64,000 nt of DNA from Podospora bellae-mahoneyi. Its lineage: Eukaryota > Ascomycota > Sordariomycetes > Sordariales > Podosporaceae. Positions 1 through 11,648 of the stretch are shown in pieces. Both the position numbers and the translations under genes were made by a program. The notes below the pieces were generated by a model. That model saw only the letters and a list, made by a program, of their open reading frames with translations, had not been told where the DNA came from and ran no database searches. Location: assembly GCF_035222275.1 (NCBI RefSeq), contig NC_085885.1, forward strand, positions 2,976,001 to 3,040,000, read 5' to 3'. Every line of letters starts with the position of its first letter. Within the stretch, counting starts at the first letter, position 1.

Positions 1-1003
1 GATTTGGTCAAGAAATAGGAGCAAAGACACATTGGCGATAGCCAAACTGGTTGATCCTGAGAGATCAATCCGTTTGAACTTGGCGTAGGCAGTCTCCTCG
101 GTGGTTGTCGAATTCCGCCCAACTGCCTTTGTGTCTGGAGCCGTTGGCTTGGGGAACGACATCTTTGCCCAAATGAAGATGAGCCCTGCGAGGTTGAGAG
201 GTACGTGGTACAGAAGAGCCCATCGCCAGTTTGTGCTATCAGAGATCATGCCGCCAAGGGAAGGACCCAAAGCTCTGCCGATCTGGTTGATGGCATAAAC
301 GTAGCCTCGCCAAACCGCAACCTCGCGCATGGGGACCAGGTCAACGATGAGGGTTGAGATGAGCACTGTGATGCCGGCATTGCCAATTCCGCAAAGAGAC
401 CTTCCCAGCAATAGACCCCAAAACGAGAAGCCAGCGCCTCTGATGTACCGGTTAGCCTTCACGTTTTAGTAGAGAAAGCAGAGGGACATACTTACGCTAT
501 CGTTGCACCTACGCAGTAGCACATGTATGCAAACAGGAGAAGTGGTTTGCGTCCATAGATATCACTCAGCTTTCCATACAAAGGCTGCGCAGCAATAATG
601 CCAATGATGTATGCGTTGATGATCCAACTCGCTGAACTTAGTTGTTCGAATTCGGACGCAATGTCTCGAAACATGGCCATCAAGATCGCACTGTCGGAAT
701 TGACGAGAAAGACGCCTGTCATAAGAGGCGTTGTGTTAGAATAGATTGGTGGTCTATCTCACGCAGTAACATACCAAGCAGAAGCACCAAATTCTTCTTC
801 CATTGCCCGTTGTCCCAGCTCTGCTGTGATCCTACTGTGGAAGTCGGAGAGAGGTCCCCATCTGAAGCAGCCAAACCATCCTGTTCCTCGTTTGCAGCGG
901 CATTCAGCGTTTCTGGAGAAACGTTCAGGGTAGGCTGGCGCAACAGAGAGGTCCTCTCTCCGACATCATCTCGAATTTCTTCGTCCTCTATCCTATCGAC
1001 CAT
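1..1003 (-). CDS. MFS transporter, DHA2/VBA-like (3' end cut by window edge)
   Basis: Membrane transporter of the major facilitator superfamily, probably a proton-coupled exporter or vacuolar basic amino acid carrier like the yeast Vba proteins. Exons by frame and splice signals: 1003-775, 715-496 and 439-1, joined by GT-AG introns; the protein continues past position 1. A soluble, acidic N-terminus of about 70 residues precedes the first membrane segment, which reads VFLVNSDSAILMA. The segment QPLYGKLSDIYGRKPLLLF is the classical MFS motif A between helices 2 and 3. The third exon adds further hydrophobic helices with GRSLCGIGNAG and a conserved RALGPSLGG stretch. The start at 1003 is the first ATG in frame. 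Substrate cannot be read from sequence; VBA-like versus drug-exporter subfamily is an inference from the motif A region. Confidence 0.88.
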
Positions 1004-2524
1004 CTTGGCGAAGTGGAGACGCGGGGGGTGGTGGTTCAGTCGTCAACAAGGACGCAGGAGGTGAGGGAGGACAAATGCCGAAATAGAGCCCGCTTGCAGA
1101 TGGATTTCCAGCGATTTTGGGCGGGCGTTGCTTTAAGAGAATGCGGTGTCGGACCAAAATCAAGACACTGGGAGTGGAACAGAAACTTCGTGATTGAGAT
1201 TGAGATTGTGTCTGGTGCAACTGAGACTGGAAGGAATCAGATAGATGGAAGGGTGAACACACCCAGCAAACGGTCCCCCAGGAGAGCTCCAAGCCAGCAA
1301 AGAACACAATGGAAATCAACTCTCGGCGATATCCCTACAAGGTTGCCACCCGTGTGTGATGGGCCCGATTGCAAATCAAATCGCCCTGATCTCACTCACC
1401 CCACCAGTGACAAAATAGACTATCTATCTCTTTCCTTCTGGAATCTAACAACATGTGGACACGGGGCTTTTTGCCGGGGCCGTTTCCTTCCGTCTCATTC
1501 CTCTTCAGCAGGCAGGCAGGCAGAGAGCGCCACTTCACCGCCAACCCCTCCTCGTCGTGCCTTCCATTGTCCATTGTCCTCAAGAGATGTGACCCACCTT
1601 ATCCCAGCTTCTATCGGAGAAACCATGTTTTGGGACATGGAATTGCGTGCCAGTGGGTCCCTTTCCTCTTTTATCGCAAATGACGAAAAATGACAGGGCT
1701 CGACTGAGGTGTCTCGGCTGGATCCAGAAATCCGTCAGTCGATGACGGTGAAGAAGCAACTGTCTATCAAACACATGTCTCGCCAACCTCCCTTTCTGGA
1801 ACCACGGCCACCACCATTGGCTATCTGCGGCCCAATGGCCCCCCATCCAGCACAGACCACAGCTCCATGTTCGGCAACTGGGGACCCAACAAATCGGATC
1901 GACCTCAGCGATCCCTATGCAGATCCGACCATCAAAGAATGGCCGAAGTCGCCGACCTCATCTGTGCGATACCTACGTTGGCAACCCCACCGTCTACTCC
2001 AAGCTGCCAAACTTGATGGCTCACGTCCAGTCACCGCCCGCAAATCAGCCTATCACGCACAAACGCCTCGTGTCGATCCTCTATCTGCCGCTGTCAATAT
2101 GGCGCTTCTCGGTTTGACTCAGCCCATGCAGGTTGATGCCGTCCTCCATTCTCGTCACTGTATCTTACCTCAACGAAGCACGACTTGTGCGGCCACAGGA
2201 GACCTGCATATCCAAGTCACGAAGTAGATCCCCAAGATCGTTGCGTTTGATGCCTGAACTGGCTGGTGAACGTCTCGCACCACGGAAACACAAAAAAAGC
2301 TCAACAGTGGCTCTTTTAGCGCTTTCCCACCCCTGTAACTCAGCTGGCGTATATTATAGCCGTTTTTCAAAGAGGTACAACACCAACCACACCACTGCGA
2401 CCCAAATCCTCCCTACAAAAGACCATTCTAGATCGATAGCTAGGTCGCCGGTTTACCCTCCCTACGCAGCTTCTCACATCAGAAGAAACGCACTTTGCAA
2501 GCTCGAATCAGTCTGGTGACCATC
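1004..2524. other. intergenic region between divergent genes
   Basis: Shared upstream region of the MFS transporter (leftward) and the O-methyltransferase (rightward). Several open frames exist, up to 226 codons, but none has recognisable protein character, splice partners or low-complexity coding bias, so I treat them as chance. An AT-rich patch around 2348-2360 (gtatattatag) could be a TATA-like element about 170 nt before the methyltransferase ATG. No RNA gene or repeat was recognised. Confidence 0.5.
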
Positions 2525-3431
2525 ATGGGTGCCACTCCAGTTTCCGTGGCACACACCACGTACAACCCTGACGCCGTCTACCTCTCATGGGAAGTGGACG
2601 GGAAATTCGTGAGTAGGCCCCGTGCCCCTCCACCAACAGACATGTGATCAATTGCCATGGCGCCTGTCAGTGGTCCGCCAAGGTCAGGTACTGATACGAT
2701 GCACACAGTTCGGCGATGGGCGTGAAGTTGCCCTCCTCGAGTACATCTACGCCCGGCCGGATCTTGAGAAGCTGAGAGGCAACCCCCAGAAGGTTCTGCA
2801 AGCCATCGACGATTACGGTCGGTCCGTCAGAGGTCTGATCAACATCGGGTCCATGAAAGGGTCCATCGTTTGCGACATTATCGCTAGACACAGACCTGCA
2901 GTGGTACTCGAACTGGGTGGTTACATTGGATACTCGGCCATTATGTTTGGACATGCCATGAGACAGGCTGGTGGAAAGCAGTACTACAGTGTCGAGAAGA
3001 GTCCTCTCTTTGCTGCTGTAGCCACAAGCTTGATTGACCTCGCCGGCCTCAGAGACAATGTCAGGGTTGTGGTTGGGACGGGGGCGGAAGGCACTCGGCG
3101 CTTGTATGACGAAGGGAAGATTTCTCGTGTCGATATGGCCTTCTTCGACCACTTCAAGCCAGCCTACACTGATGACCTCAAGCTATGTGAGCGGCTCGGT
3201 GTCGTAGGGCCGGGGACCCTGATTGTGGCGGACAATATGGTGCTACCAGGGAACCCGCGTTATCTCGAGTGGGTGCATGCAAGTGTGGAAAGGAAGCGCG
3301 AGATGGACAAGGCGGCGGCCGAAAAGGGAAACCCAAACCTGCAGTATCGCAACCAATCTATCTCCAGTTGGGAACCATCTGGGCAGGAGGACGCGATGGA
3401 GATCACGGAATGCTATGGTATCGAGGAGTAG
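2525..3431 (+). CDS. catechol-O-methyltransferase-like SAM methyltransferase
   Basis: Predicted S-adenosylmethionine-dependent methyltransferase of the COMT family, 268 residues, transferring a methyl group to a catechol-type hydroxyl; probably cytosolic. Exon 1 is 2525-2608 (28 codons, MGATPVSV...) and exon 2 is 2709-3431, joined in phase 0 by a GTGAGT...CACAG intron. SAM-binding motif I is VLELGGYIGYSAI at about residues 94-106. Further on, FFDHFK matches the DHWK catalytic/metal region of mammalian COMT, including the catalytic lysine, and ADNM supplies the Asp-Asn pair of the metal site, so the active site looks complete. Length is normal for the family, with an extended C-terminal tail of about 45 residues rich in charged residues. 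Next to a laccase and a dioxygenase, it may act on a phenolic substrate, but this is inference. Confidence 0.88.
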
Positions 3432-4241
3432 TGTAGTGTAGGAACCGACACAACCGAGACAGCCGCCATGTTTGTTTGAGATTACCCCACCTGCTCATCA
3501 TGGCCATTGACCTATCATGATCCGGGGGCGTTGCTGCAATGTGGTGGGCAGCGTGCGCATCATGCCATTCTTGTGCTTTTTGACAACCTGGTTACATCGG
3601 TTTCTCTCAGTCAGCCACAAAATGTCCACATTCGGGGATACCATGCCATCCACCGCGTCCAGCCCCGCTGATCGGTTCAGAGCTCTGGCTCGTGAGGGTT
3701 GCACGGGAGGGTTCAGGCCACACCGGGCCAGCCCGTGGCCCCTATTATTCACCGAGGGGACTGCGCCGCAGCTAATCGGAGCCAATCATCACTCAATTTC
3801 AACGACATATCTTACCTAGACATGGCTGGCTGCATCGATGGATCAATACAACTTCAATCATGCTCTTTGAGAGTGAATCAGCTGTATGTGTGGTGACAAA
3901 GGCCGGCTTCGTTATGTACATCATTGCTTGCTATTGGAAGGGACTTGCCGGCCGAGACGATAGCTCAAGACAACGCCGTCATTTGATGCACTGTTGTAGC
4001 AGGGGATAGCATTATGGGCGATGATGAGCGCTCACTCCTGAGCTGAATTAAATGATTTGGGTAAGGGTAGTGCTCAAGCAAGCCGCCATAGCATACAGCG
4101 GAAGGATACCACGCCGAAGCGGACAATTATTGGTCGTGCCCAAGTATATAACGCTATCTGGGGATAGGTACCTCCCAGCCTCCGGTCCAATACCGCAGTT
4201 TCTGGATTTCACTTTCGTCCTACCTACCGCATGCATTCACC
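3432..4241. other. intergenic region upstream of laccase
   Basis: About 800 bases between the methyltransferase stop and the laccase start. It contains small open frames of up to about 100 codons with no family resemblance. Its right end holds a TATA-like site, listed separately. Nothing else recognised. Confidence 0.5.
4142..4151 (+). promoter_or_regulatory. TATA-like element of the laccase gene
   Basis: The sequence aagtatataac lies about 95 nt upstream of the laccase ATG at 4242, a usual distance for a fungal core promoter. This is a motif match only. Confidence 0.4.
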
Positions 4242-7011
4242 ATGAAGGCAGCTTCGGTATGGACGAGTATCGTCCAAGTCTTCAACTTCTTCACCTTCCC
4301 TTCCCCCGGCGGCGACAGCGATGTTTCTTCCCAGAAGCCTCTCATCCCGCACACGGACCCTGAGCAGCCACAATTCGTGACAACCAAGATTATTCCCATC
4401 ACCAAGAATGAGTTTGGTGAGTATTACCATGGAGACAGGCTCATGGTTCAGGAGTACTCCAGTGGCATGGTCTACCATCCTGATGACTACAAGGATGTGC
4501 CGCTCCGCACGGGCGGCGTGGAGAGGTCGTTTATGTACGAGGAGCATCCTATTGTGGGGACGCCAAAGAATGGTCAGGAGGGTAAGGAGGGGGGGTTGAA
4601 TTGTCATTATCCGTACATGAAGAATTGGCAGCCGTGTTATGGGCCGGAGAACAGGACTTGTTGGTTGGAGGCTACGGATGGGAGTGGGAAGAGGATTGAT
4701 ATTGATACGGATTATGAGAATGCTTCTCTTGTGCCGTTTGGGAAGACGAGATATGTGAGTGCTAAGTTTTCAACATGTATCGGGAAGGTGCTGACTGATG
4801 GTGATCATAGTACCACTTTGACATATCTGAGGAGCCGATATCTCCTGATGGCATGACGATGGAGCATGGGAAGGTCTTTCAGAGGAGGTATCCCGGACCG
4901 TGGATTGGTAAGTTGTGTTCCAGATATTGGAAGACGAATGTACTAACACATGGAACAGAGGCATGCTGGGGCGATACTATCGGTGAAAAGACACCATCAC
5001 TCATTGAGAATCGACTCTAGCTAACCAGTACAGAGGTGACAATCAAGAATAACCTCCGATGGAACGGCACCTCGGTAAGTTCTTCTCCGTTTTAAGCACA
5101 GGGCGGCCATTAACTCCTCACTCAGGTTCACTGGCATGGCATCCGCCAGTGGGAGACATTCCAGTATGACGGTGTCAATGGCATCACTGAATGCCCCATC
5201 GCACCAGGGGAGACCTTCACTTATCGGTTCCGGGCACTTCAGTACGGATCAGCCTGGTATCACAGGTAAGTCTCCCATCACCTGTCCTATCCTTTGAGCA
5301 ACCACTAACCATCACCAGCCATTACTCCCTCCAGTACGGAGACGGCCTCCTCGGCCCCATCACAATCTACGGCCCATCAACCGCCCAGTTTGGAACTAAC
5401 GAGGCATTCCGTCCTCTGCTTCTCTCGGACTGGAATCACCGCAGCGTCTTTGAGGACTGGCCTCTGATGATGTCAACCGGTGTCGCTCCTGAAATGACAA
5501 ATATCCTGATCAATGGCACTGGCCAGTTCGGTTGGGGCCCCAAGCCAGAAAAGTACACCATCTGGCTTGACGAAGGACAGGCGCACATGTTGATCTTGGT
5601 CAATACCGCTGTTGATACCACCTTTGTTTTTTCTATTGACAACCACACCTTGGAGGTCATTGAGGCGGACTTTGTTCCCATCAAGCCGTACAACACGACA
5701 CACATCAAGATTGGGATCGGTAAGTTCTTTTTGAGACTCACTAATGGCTGAAGGAGACTTACTAACACAACGGTAAAGGCCAGCGCTACCATGTTCTTGT
5801 CCATGGACACGAAAATGGGTTTAAGACCGAGAGATACGGCAACTACTGGATGAGAGCAACCCCTGCTCGAAAGTGCTCCAAGTTTGCGTTCGGTCCGGAC
5901 GAGCAAATGGGCATTGTTCGGTACAACAGGACCATGCCGCCCAGGGGCTGGCAAGACCCTCTCTCGGAGCCGTCTCTGTACGATACCATGTGTGCGGATG
6001 AGCCCTATGACAAGTTGGTGCCCTGGAGGCCGTGGACAGTGGGCGATCCTGTCAATATCGGTACGTATACTTCTCTTCCATACAGTTCAACCTTCGCCTG
6101 GCTGACGTGGAACTAGATCCCAAGGTTGAAAACCCGTACACGCTCCCGAACAACTCACAGTACATCTTCAACGTCGGTATGATCAGCTCTGGCGGACCTA
6201 ACAGCTCCATGCCGTACATCCCTAACGACAAAGCATATGTCAGTCTCCTTCTTTCGCTTTCAATCCTCCAATCTCTAACCACCCCCCATAGACCCGCTGG
6301 ATGATGCACGAAGCCCCCTTTCGCATCAACTTTTCCGACCCAACCCTCCTCGCCCTTGATCGCATCAATGAGCTCATCGACAAGCCCTACCTTGACGTGG
6401 TCACACTCCCCAATGCCACCGATGACCAATGGGTCTGGATGGTAATCACGGCCCCAGACAAGATCCCGCAGGAAGGTGGTAGAATCTTCTTCCCTGCTGC
6501 TCACCCCATGCACTTGCACGGTCACGACTTTGCCCTGCTGAGGCAGAGCAACAAGAACTGGTATGATGACTCGGAGATTGGCCATGAAGGGGAGGGGAGA
6601 TGGTTCACGCCGGATAAGCTGAATTGCCGGAATGACAAGTTAAAGTGTGATAACCCGCCTAGGAGGGATGTGGTGCTGTTGCCGGCGACGGGGTATGTGA
6701 TTATTGCTTTCAAGGCGGACAATCCGGGGTGAGTCTTTCCCTGCCATAACAATCCAGGGTCTGCTGTGTTTAGCTGACTTGATGTGAACAGAATCTGGAT
6801 TTTACATTGTCATATCGCCTTCCATGCCTCGTCCGGGTTGGCGATTCAGATTATTGAGAACAAGGAGAGGATCCCCGAGATTTTGGGGAGGCACGGGGGC
6901 AGGGAGGCGATTGAGGAGAGCTGTGAGAGCTGGAGGGCGTGGCAGAGCAATCCGATTAATCATTGGGATTGGCATCATCCGGACCATTTTCAGGATGATA
7001 GTGGTGTTTGA
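4242..7011 (+). CDS. multicopper oxidase (laccase-type) with long N-terminal extension
   Basis: Copper enzyme oxidising phenolic or related substrates while reducing oxygen to water. Ten exons fit the frame: 4242-4754, 4811-4907, 4959-4982, 5034-5074, 5126-5265, 5319-5719, 5779-6060, 6117-6238, 6292-6728, 6792-7011, giving 758 residues. All four copper signatures are present: HWHGIRQ (about residue 227), WYHSH (269), [10 protein letters not shown] (611) and [12 protein letters not shown] (691); the residue at the type 1 axial position is Leu. Typical ascomycete laccases have 570-620 residues; here about 170 residues encoded by exon 1 precede the usual start of cupredoxin domain 1. The protein ends exactly in DSGV, matching the C-terminal DSG(L/V/I) plug of ascomycete laccases without the usual cleaved tail. 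The N-terminus is only weakly hydrophobic, so secretion is uncertain. Confidence 0.93.
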
Positions 7012-7212
7012 GTGGAGACTCATGAAGAGCTTATGTCCGGGTGGGATGTCAGGCACTAGGTAGGTAATGTGGATGATGAGGGCAAGTAACACGCATGGCT
7101 CAGCAGGTCTTGATAGGTCGTCTTTGTTTGACACACGACAAAAAAGCCGCACAAGTATGTAGCCTTTAGCACAAACCAACCGCTCGTTTTTCGTCAAGTT
7201 GAACATCATTCA

Positions 7213-8515
7213 TTATGCCGCCGGCGGTACCTCTGCGTCATCCCACAAACTAGCCAACAGCTTCCTATCTCCCGTCCATGGCTCCCTGGCATGCTGCACG
7301 GCGTAATTCTATTCTCATGTCAGCCCACTTTCCACCAAAGCCCTCTTCCAAGAAAGATACCCACATCAATCAACACCACATCCCCCCTCTCCCAGCTAAT
7401 CATCGCCCGACTCCTCTGTATAAACTCCACCGCCGAATCGAGATACTCCCTAGGAATCTCACTCCCATCGCCATACTATTATCCATTAGCTGCACCCCCT
7501 TTTTCATCGCCTGCCAAAACTCACAAAACAAGGTGGAATATACTCCCCCCTCCCATTCCTATACGGATGTTCCAACGTCCCCTCCCTTATCGCGTTTAGA
7601 AACCTCGAAACGCAATTATTAAAAAACATCTCCTCCCCTGTGTGCGGATGGGTCCTTATCCCGGGTAGCACCTGCCACACTCTCAGGTCTCCGAGTTGGT
7701 TGTCAGGGGAAATATTCTCCCATTCCCATTTTGCTGTCGGTAGGCGGCGGACCTCGGCCTCGACTTTTGAGCGGATGATGTCAATGGGGTCGGTGTCGAG
7801 AACAGTTCGGCCGTAGGCTTGGAGGGGGGTTGTGCCCGGGGAGTTTGTGGGTTGGTGGGAGGGGTGGAAGAGTTGGTATTTCAGGCCGAGACGGCGGAGG
7901 GAAGAGATGAATGCGGGGCGGTGGGTTGTGAGGTGGGCGAGGAGGGGGGAGGAGGGGTTGAGGGGGGTTTCGCCTCCTGGTAGAAACAGGTCAGCTGGGG
8001 GACAACGGGAGGAGGGATGGATAGGGGTTAAAAAGGGGGAGGGGTGTTAATGGTGAGAGGTTGGGTAGAAACATACCAGTCTCTGGGGCCTCAGCACAGT
8101 AGAAGAACACATAAGAGGGAAAGTGTGGGCTTAGTCCAAACTCGTTGTGAGGAAAAATTGGCATGGTGTTTGGGCCTTCGTTTGCTGTTGCTACGTTCGG
8201 AGCGAGAACTGTTCGGCGGACTGGGTTGCCAATGTCTTCATGCGGTGCGAAGCCAAAGGCGTGGGCGAATTGGGAGAACTCATCTGCGGATTTGAGGTTG
8301 AGGTTTTGGAAGTAGATTGCGCCGTGTTTGTTCAGCAACGACCTGATTTCACCAGAGGCTGTGAGCTTCTTGATTTCGGAAACAACATCGTCTATTGAAG
8401 AGGTTTGATCTGTTCTGCTGAGCGAATAGGGGAACTGTGAAGATGGTGGGTAGGGAGCAGGGAGATCAACTGATGGCTCGTAGTGAGCTGGTCGAAGGAT
8501 ATCAACGGTTCCCAT
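7213..8515 (-). CDS. TauD/TfdA-family Fe(II)/2-oxoglutarate dioxygenase
   Basis: Predicted non-haem iron oxygenase of the TauD/TfdA or clavaminate synthase-like fold, 365 residues. Exons 8515-8077, 7976-7525, 7475-7365 and 7308-7213 join in frame with GT-AG introns. The proximal iron ligands are the HxE of FPHNEFGLSPHFPSY (His123, Glu125) and the distal His lies in DNYAVQHAREPW (His340); the following Arg residues (342, 349) are candidates for the 2-oxoglutarate contact. The N-terminal half has the family pattern LNKHGAIYFQNL followed by FAHAFGF. Glu in place of Asp at the second ligand is common in this fungal branch. It is convergent with the laccase gene, with only about 200 bases between stops. 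The substrate is unknown. Confidence 0.88.
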
Positions 8516-9265
8516 CTTGAGTTATGTCTCAAACTGAAGTCAAAACAAGCTGTGGCGTTCTTGGGGCTGCATTGGCAAACGTTGTGACGAGGTGGTGGTG
8601 GCAGTCACATCGTAACCTATGCGCCCACAACTTCCCCGGATCCTTTTAACATGGAAGTTTTTCATAATTTCATGAATGCCAAACCCCATATCCTTTTGCG
8701 TGATCGCGTCCAAAAAAGTGTCAACAGTACCGGTGTTTGTAGTGTGGTGATCAAGACGCAAGCCGATGGCGCAACGGCATCCCTGTAAGCACGACTCTCC
8801 TCCAGCGACTCCACTTCACTGCATCTTGTTCGTCCACCACGTCTCTCGCCGGAGGAGGGTAGCTATTCCCGGACAGACTATCGGGTGTGTTGCAGTGATA
8901 AAACCAGTCCCATTGAGACCTACCGGCCTGTTGGTACCAAGTTCATCATCAACACACCTCATCACGACATCCTGTGAAGAGGGGGACTACGCCAGTTCTG
9001 CTCGATAAACCCCCAAACCCCCCATTAACCCCCACATGGCCAAGTAAAATATCGTCAGGGAAACCAGGTAGCGGGAGACGGTGATCACTTACCGCTGCAG
9101 TCGAGCTGCCAGATCCAGACGGTTGGATTGCAGATTCTGCGCGTGGCGAGATGCATAAAGACGGGGCGTCGCTCGCTGGTCGGGGTTGAATCTGTATCCT
9201 CTCATCACTCATCGTCAAGAGCTGTTTCTTCTGGGTTCAAACACTCAGACAGAATCTCAGTCAAG
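8516..9265. other. intergenic region between divergent genes
   Basis: About 750 bases of shared upstream sequence for the dioxygenase (leftward) and the UNC93-like transporter (rightward). An ATG at 9128 is in frame with the transporter, but the ATG at 9266 has the better context and the expected N-terminus. No other feature recognised. Confidence 0.5.
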
Positions 9266-10787
9266 ATGTCCACCGCCGAGCAGGACCAAAAAGTTATCAA
9301 CGATGGGGCCGTGATCGAGTCCCAAGGCGAGCAGACGAAACCTGTTTCGTGGTTCACGAGATGGTATCGCAGTCCTCTGTTCAACGTCATCATTGTCGGT
9401 CTCATCTCTTTTACCCAACCCGGTATTTGGACTGCCCTGAACAACACAGGCGCTGGCGGTCAGCAAGAACCCTACCTTGTCAACGCCTCCAACTCTCTGA
9501 CTTTCGGGTATGTCCCCTGTTCCACCTCCCCTCACCCCTTGACCAACTTGCTAACCTCGCCACAGTATCATGGTCTTCGGCTGCCCCCTCTTCGGAATTC
9601 TCGCCAACAAAATCGGCGTCAAAAAGGTCCTCATCATCGGTACCCTCGGTTACGCCCCCTACTCGGCCTCGCTCTACGTCAACAACCGCTACGGCACGGA
9701 ATGGTTCGTCCTCTTCGGCGGCGTAACCTGCGGCATCGCCGCCTCTGCCCTCTGGGCCTCGGAAGGCGCCATCGCCCTCGGCTACGGCGACATCAAAGAC
9801 CGGGGCAAGTTCACCGGCATCTGGCTCGGCCTCCGCGAACTCGGCCAGCTCATCGGCTCCTCCATCCAAATGTCTCTCAACGCGGGCAAGGACTCGTCCA
9901 CAAGAGGCAAAGTAGGATACACCACCTACCTCGTCCTCATCGCCCTCCAATGCCTCGGTCTCCCATTATCTTTCCTGTTATCCCCACCCCAAAAGGTCAT
10001 CCGAAGCGACGGGACATCCCCAAGAGACCCAACCATAGGCAAGACCTTCCGGGAAGAAACCCGCAAGATCTGGGCGTTGATGAAGCGCAAGCAAATGTAC
10101 CTTCTCATCCCCATCCTCGTCGGCTTCCAATGGAACACGACCTACCTCGGGATCTACATGACGAAATACTTCTCCGTCCGCGCCCGCGCCCTCGGCTCTC
10201 TCACCGCCGGCATCGCCGCCACATTCGCCAACATCTTTTGGGGGTGGTTCTACGACCTGAAATGCTTCTCCCGTCCAACCCTCGCCAAGATCTGCTGGGC
10301 TTCCTTTGTTGTTCTCATGCTTGGGTCATTCGGCTGGCAGGTCTCCAACGAGAAGTTGTACGGCGACTCCAACCCCCGCATCACCCTCGACTGGGACCTC
10401 CCCGGGTTCGGGAGGGGTTTCGCCAGCATGGTCATGCTCCGGTTCTTGAACGAGAGCCACTACATGTTTGTGTACTGGATCGTGGGGGCCTTCTTTGACG
10501 ACATCGAGACTCTGACGCTGGCGGTGAGCATTGTCCGGACGTTTGAGAGCGTGGGGTCTTGCATTTCGTTTGGTATCGGTGCTGCTAAGGTGCCGCCTAT
10601 GGTCAACCTCGTCATCTCGTTTGCCATGTTTGGGTTCACCATTCCGGCGACGTCGGCGGTGGTGTTTATGGTGCCGGAGAGGCCGATTGACTTGCGCAAG
10701 GTTGAGGCTGGTGGGATTTCGGAGGGTGAGACTGGCAGTGTGGGTGCGAGTGAGGATTCTGATGAGAAGAGGGCTGTCAAGGCTTGA
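9266..10787 (+). CDS. UNC93-like MFS transporter
   Basis: Multipass membrane protein of the UNC93-like branch of the major facilitator superfamily, 487 residues from exons 9266-9507 and 9566-10787, joined by a GTATGT...CACAG intron. The N-terminus is soluble; the first helix follows WYRSPLFNVIIVGLISF, and FTQPGIWTALNNTGAGG is the characteristic first loop of fungal UNC93-like proteins. A motif A relative is seen in GCPLFGILANKIGVKK, and WASEGAIALGYG is the conserved helix 4 region. About ten to twelve hydrophobic segments follow, and the C-terminal tail of about 45 residues is acidic and Ser-rich. The ATG at 9266 is preferred over the in-frame ATG at 9128 because the extra residues are not hydrophobic or conserved-looking. 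Its substrate is unknown; it lies beside the dioxygenase, transcribed divergently. Confidence 0.9.
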
Positions 10788-10974
10788 GCAAAATGAGTTG
10801 ATGATGTGTATAATGTTGGGATTTGGAGATGACAATGATGAGCAACTGTTGCGCATAGATAGTCATAGATACCCAGGCTTTTGAGGCCTCTTTAACAAAA
10901 GTAATAACGCCAATAGCAACTGATGAAGGATGCAAAAACTTCCATGTTCAATAGGAGGGAAAGGCCAAAAGATA

Positions 10975-11078
10975 CACCCGACGTGGGACTCGAACCCACA
11001 GCCTTAAGATGTCAATCACCTCTGAAGGTCCAGAGGAATTGTTAGAAGTCTTACGCGCTACCATTGCGCTAGCCGGGC
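10975..11078 (-). tRNA. tRNA-Arg(UCU) with intron
   Basis: On the reverse strand a complete cloverleaf can be folded. The acceptor stem is GCCCGGC paired with GTCGGGT (two G-U pairs), followed by discriminator G. The D arm has GCGC on both sides of AATGGTA. The anticodon stem is TAAGA/TCTTA with loop start CTTCTA, so the anticodon is TCT, which decodes AGA as arginine. The variable loop is AGGCT and the T arm is GTGGG, loop TTCGAGT, CCCAC. An intron of about 30 nt interrupts the anticodon arm just 3' of the anticodon, the standard place for eukaryotic tRNA introns. Confidence 0.93.
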
Positions 11079-11648
11079 TTGGTTAGTTGTTGGAAATTGG
11101 CCACGAAACAGGGTCCAAGTAGAAGTCGAGATGAAAAAAAATGTGTTTGTCAACGAAGGCTGACAACACATCAGATGATAACTGAAAGAATAACAGGCTG
11201 ACTTGGACTGGAAAGATACCACCACATGGAACTGATCTGCGTTGTGGTGGCCCCCCTCAGAGAATACGCTGCGGCCCGATGACCTGTCAGCCGCAGCAAA
11301 GCGCGGGTGACCATGCCCGCACGCCGAGTTCGGGACCGGCATTGGAGAAATGGGTGCTAAAAATTAGCGGACATCCCGCTGTCTGGGCGGCCAGCGCAGC
11401 GCCGGGACAACGGCTCGGGAGCGCACGGGAGCACATCATTTGTCCAAACCGCCAGTTGACTCAAATATCGCGTTCTGACCACCTCAGTCAAACTCCACCA
11501 CGAAGTCTGTGAAACAACCGCATCTCCACGTCCGAGTCATTTCTATTTGCTCTTTTAAAAAGGCCATGCCACTGCCATAGCCCGGCGCATCAACCGTCGT
11601 CTCTCCGTCGCTTCTCAACATCCCCGAGCCTACCTTCCTACCAACGAC
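11079..11648. other. intergenic region upstream of Mpv17-like gene
   Basis: About 570 bases, GC-rich from about 11270 to 11430. Short open frames only. Nothing recognised. Confidence 0.45.

Noticed and set aside
1013-1693. 226-codon open frame upstream of the MFS gene
   Set aside because: No protein-like pattern, overlaps the 5' region of an opposite-strand gene, and contains low-order composition typical of chance frames.
9128-10498. 456-codon frame overlapping the UNC93-like gene
   Set aside because: Its residues after exon 1 are Arg/Pro/His-rich out-of-frame translation of the transporter's exon 2; the frame at 9566-10787 has clear membrane helices.
11290-11350. GC-rich block resembling a 5S rRNA fragment
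   Set aside because: No A-box or C-box of 5S genes and no stem pairing consistent with 5S.
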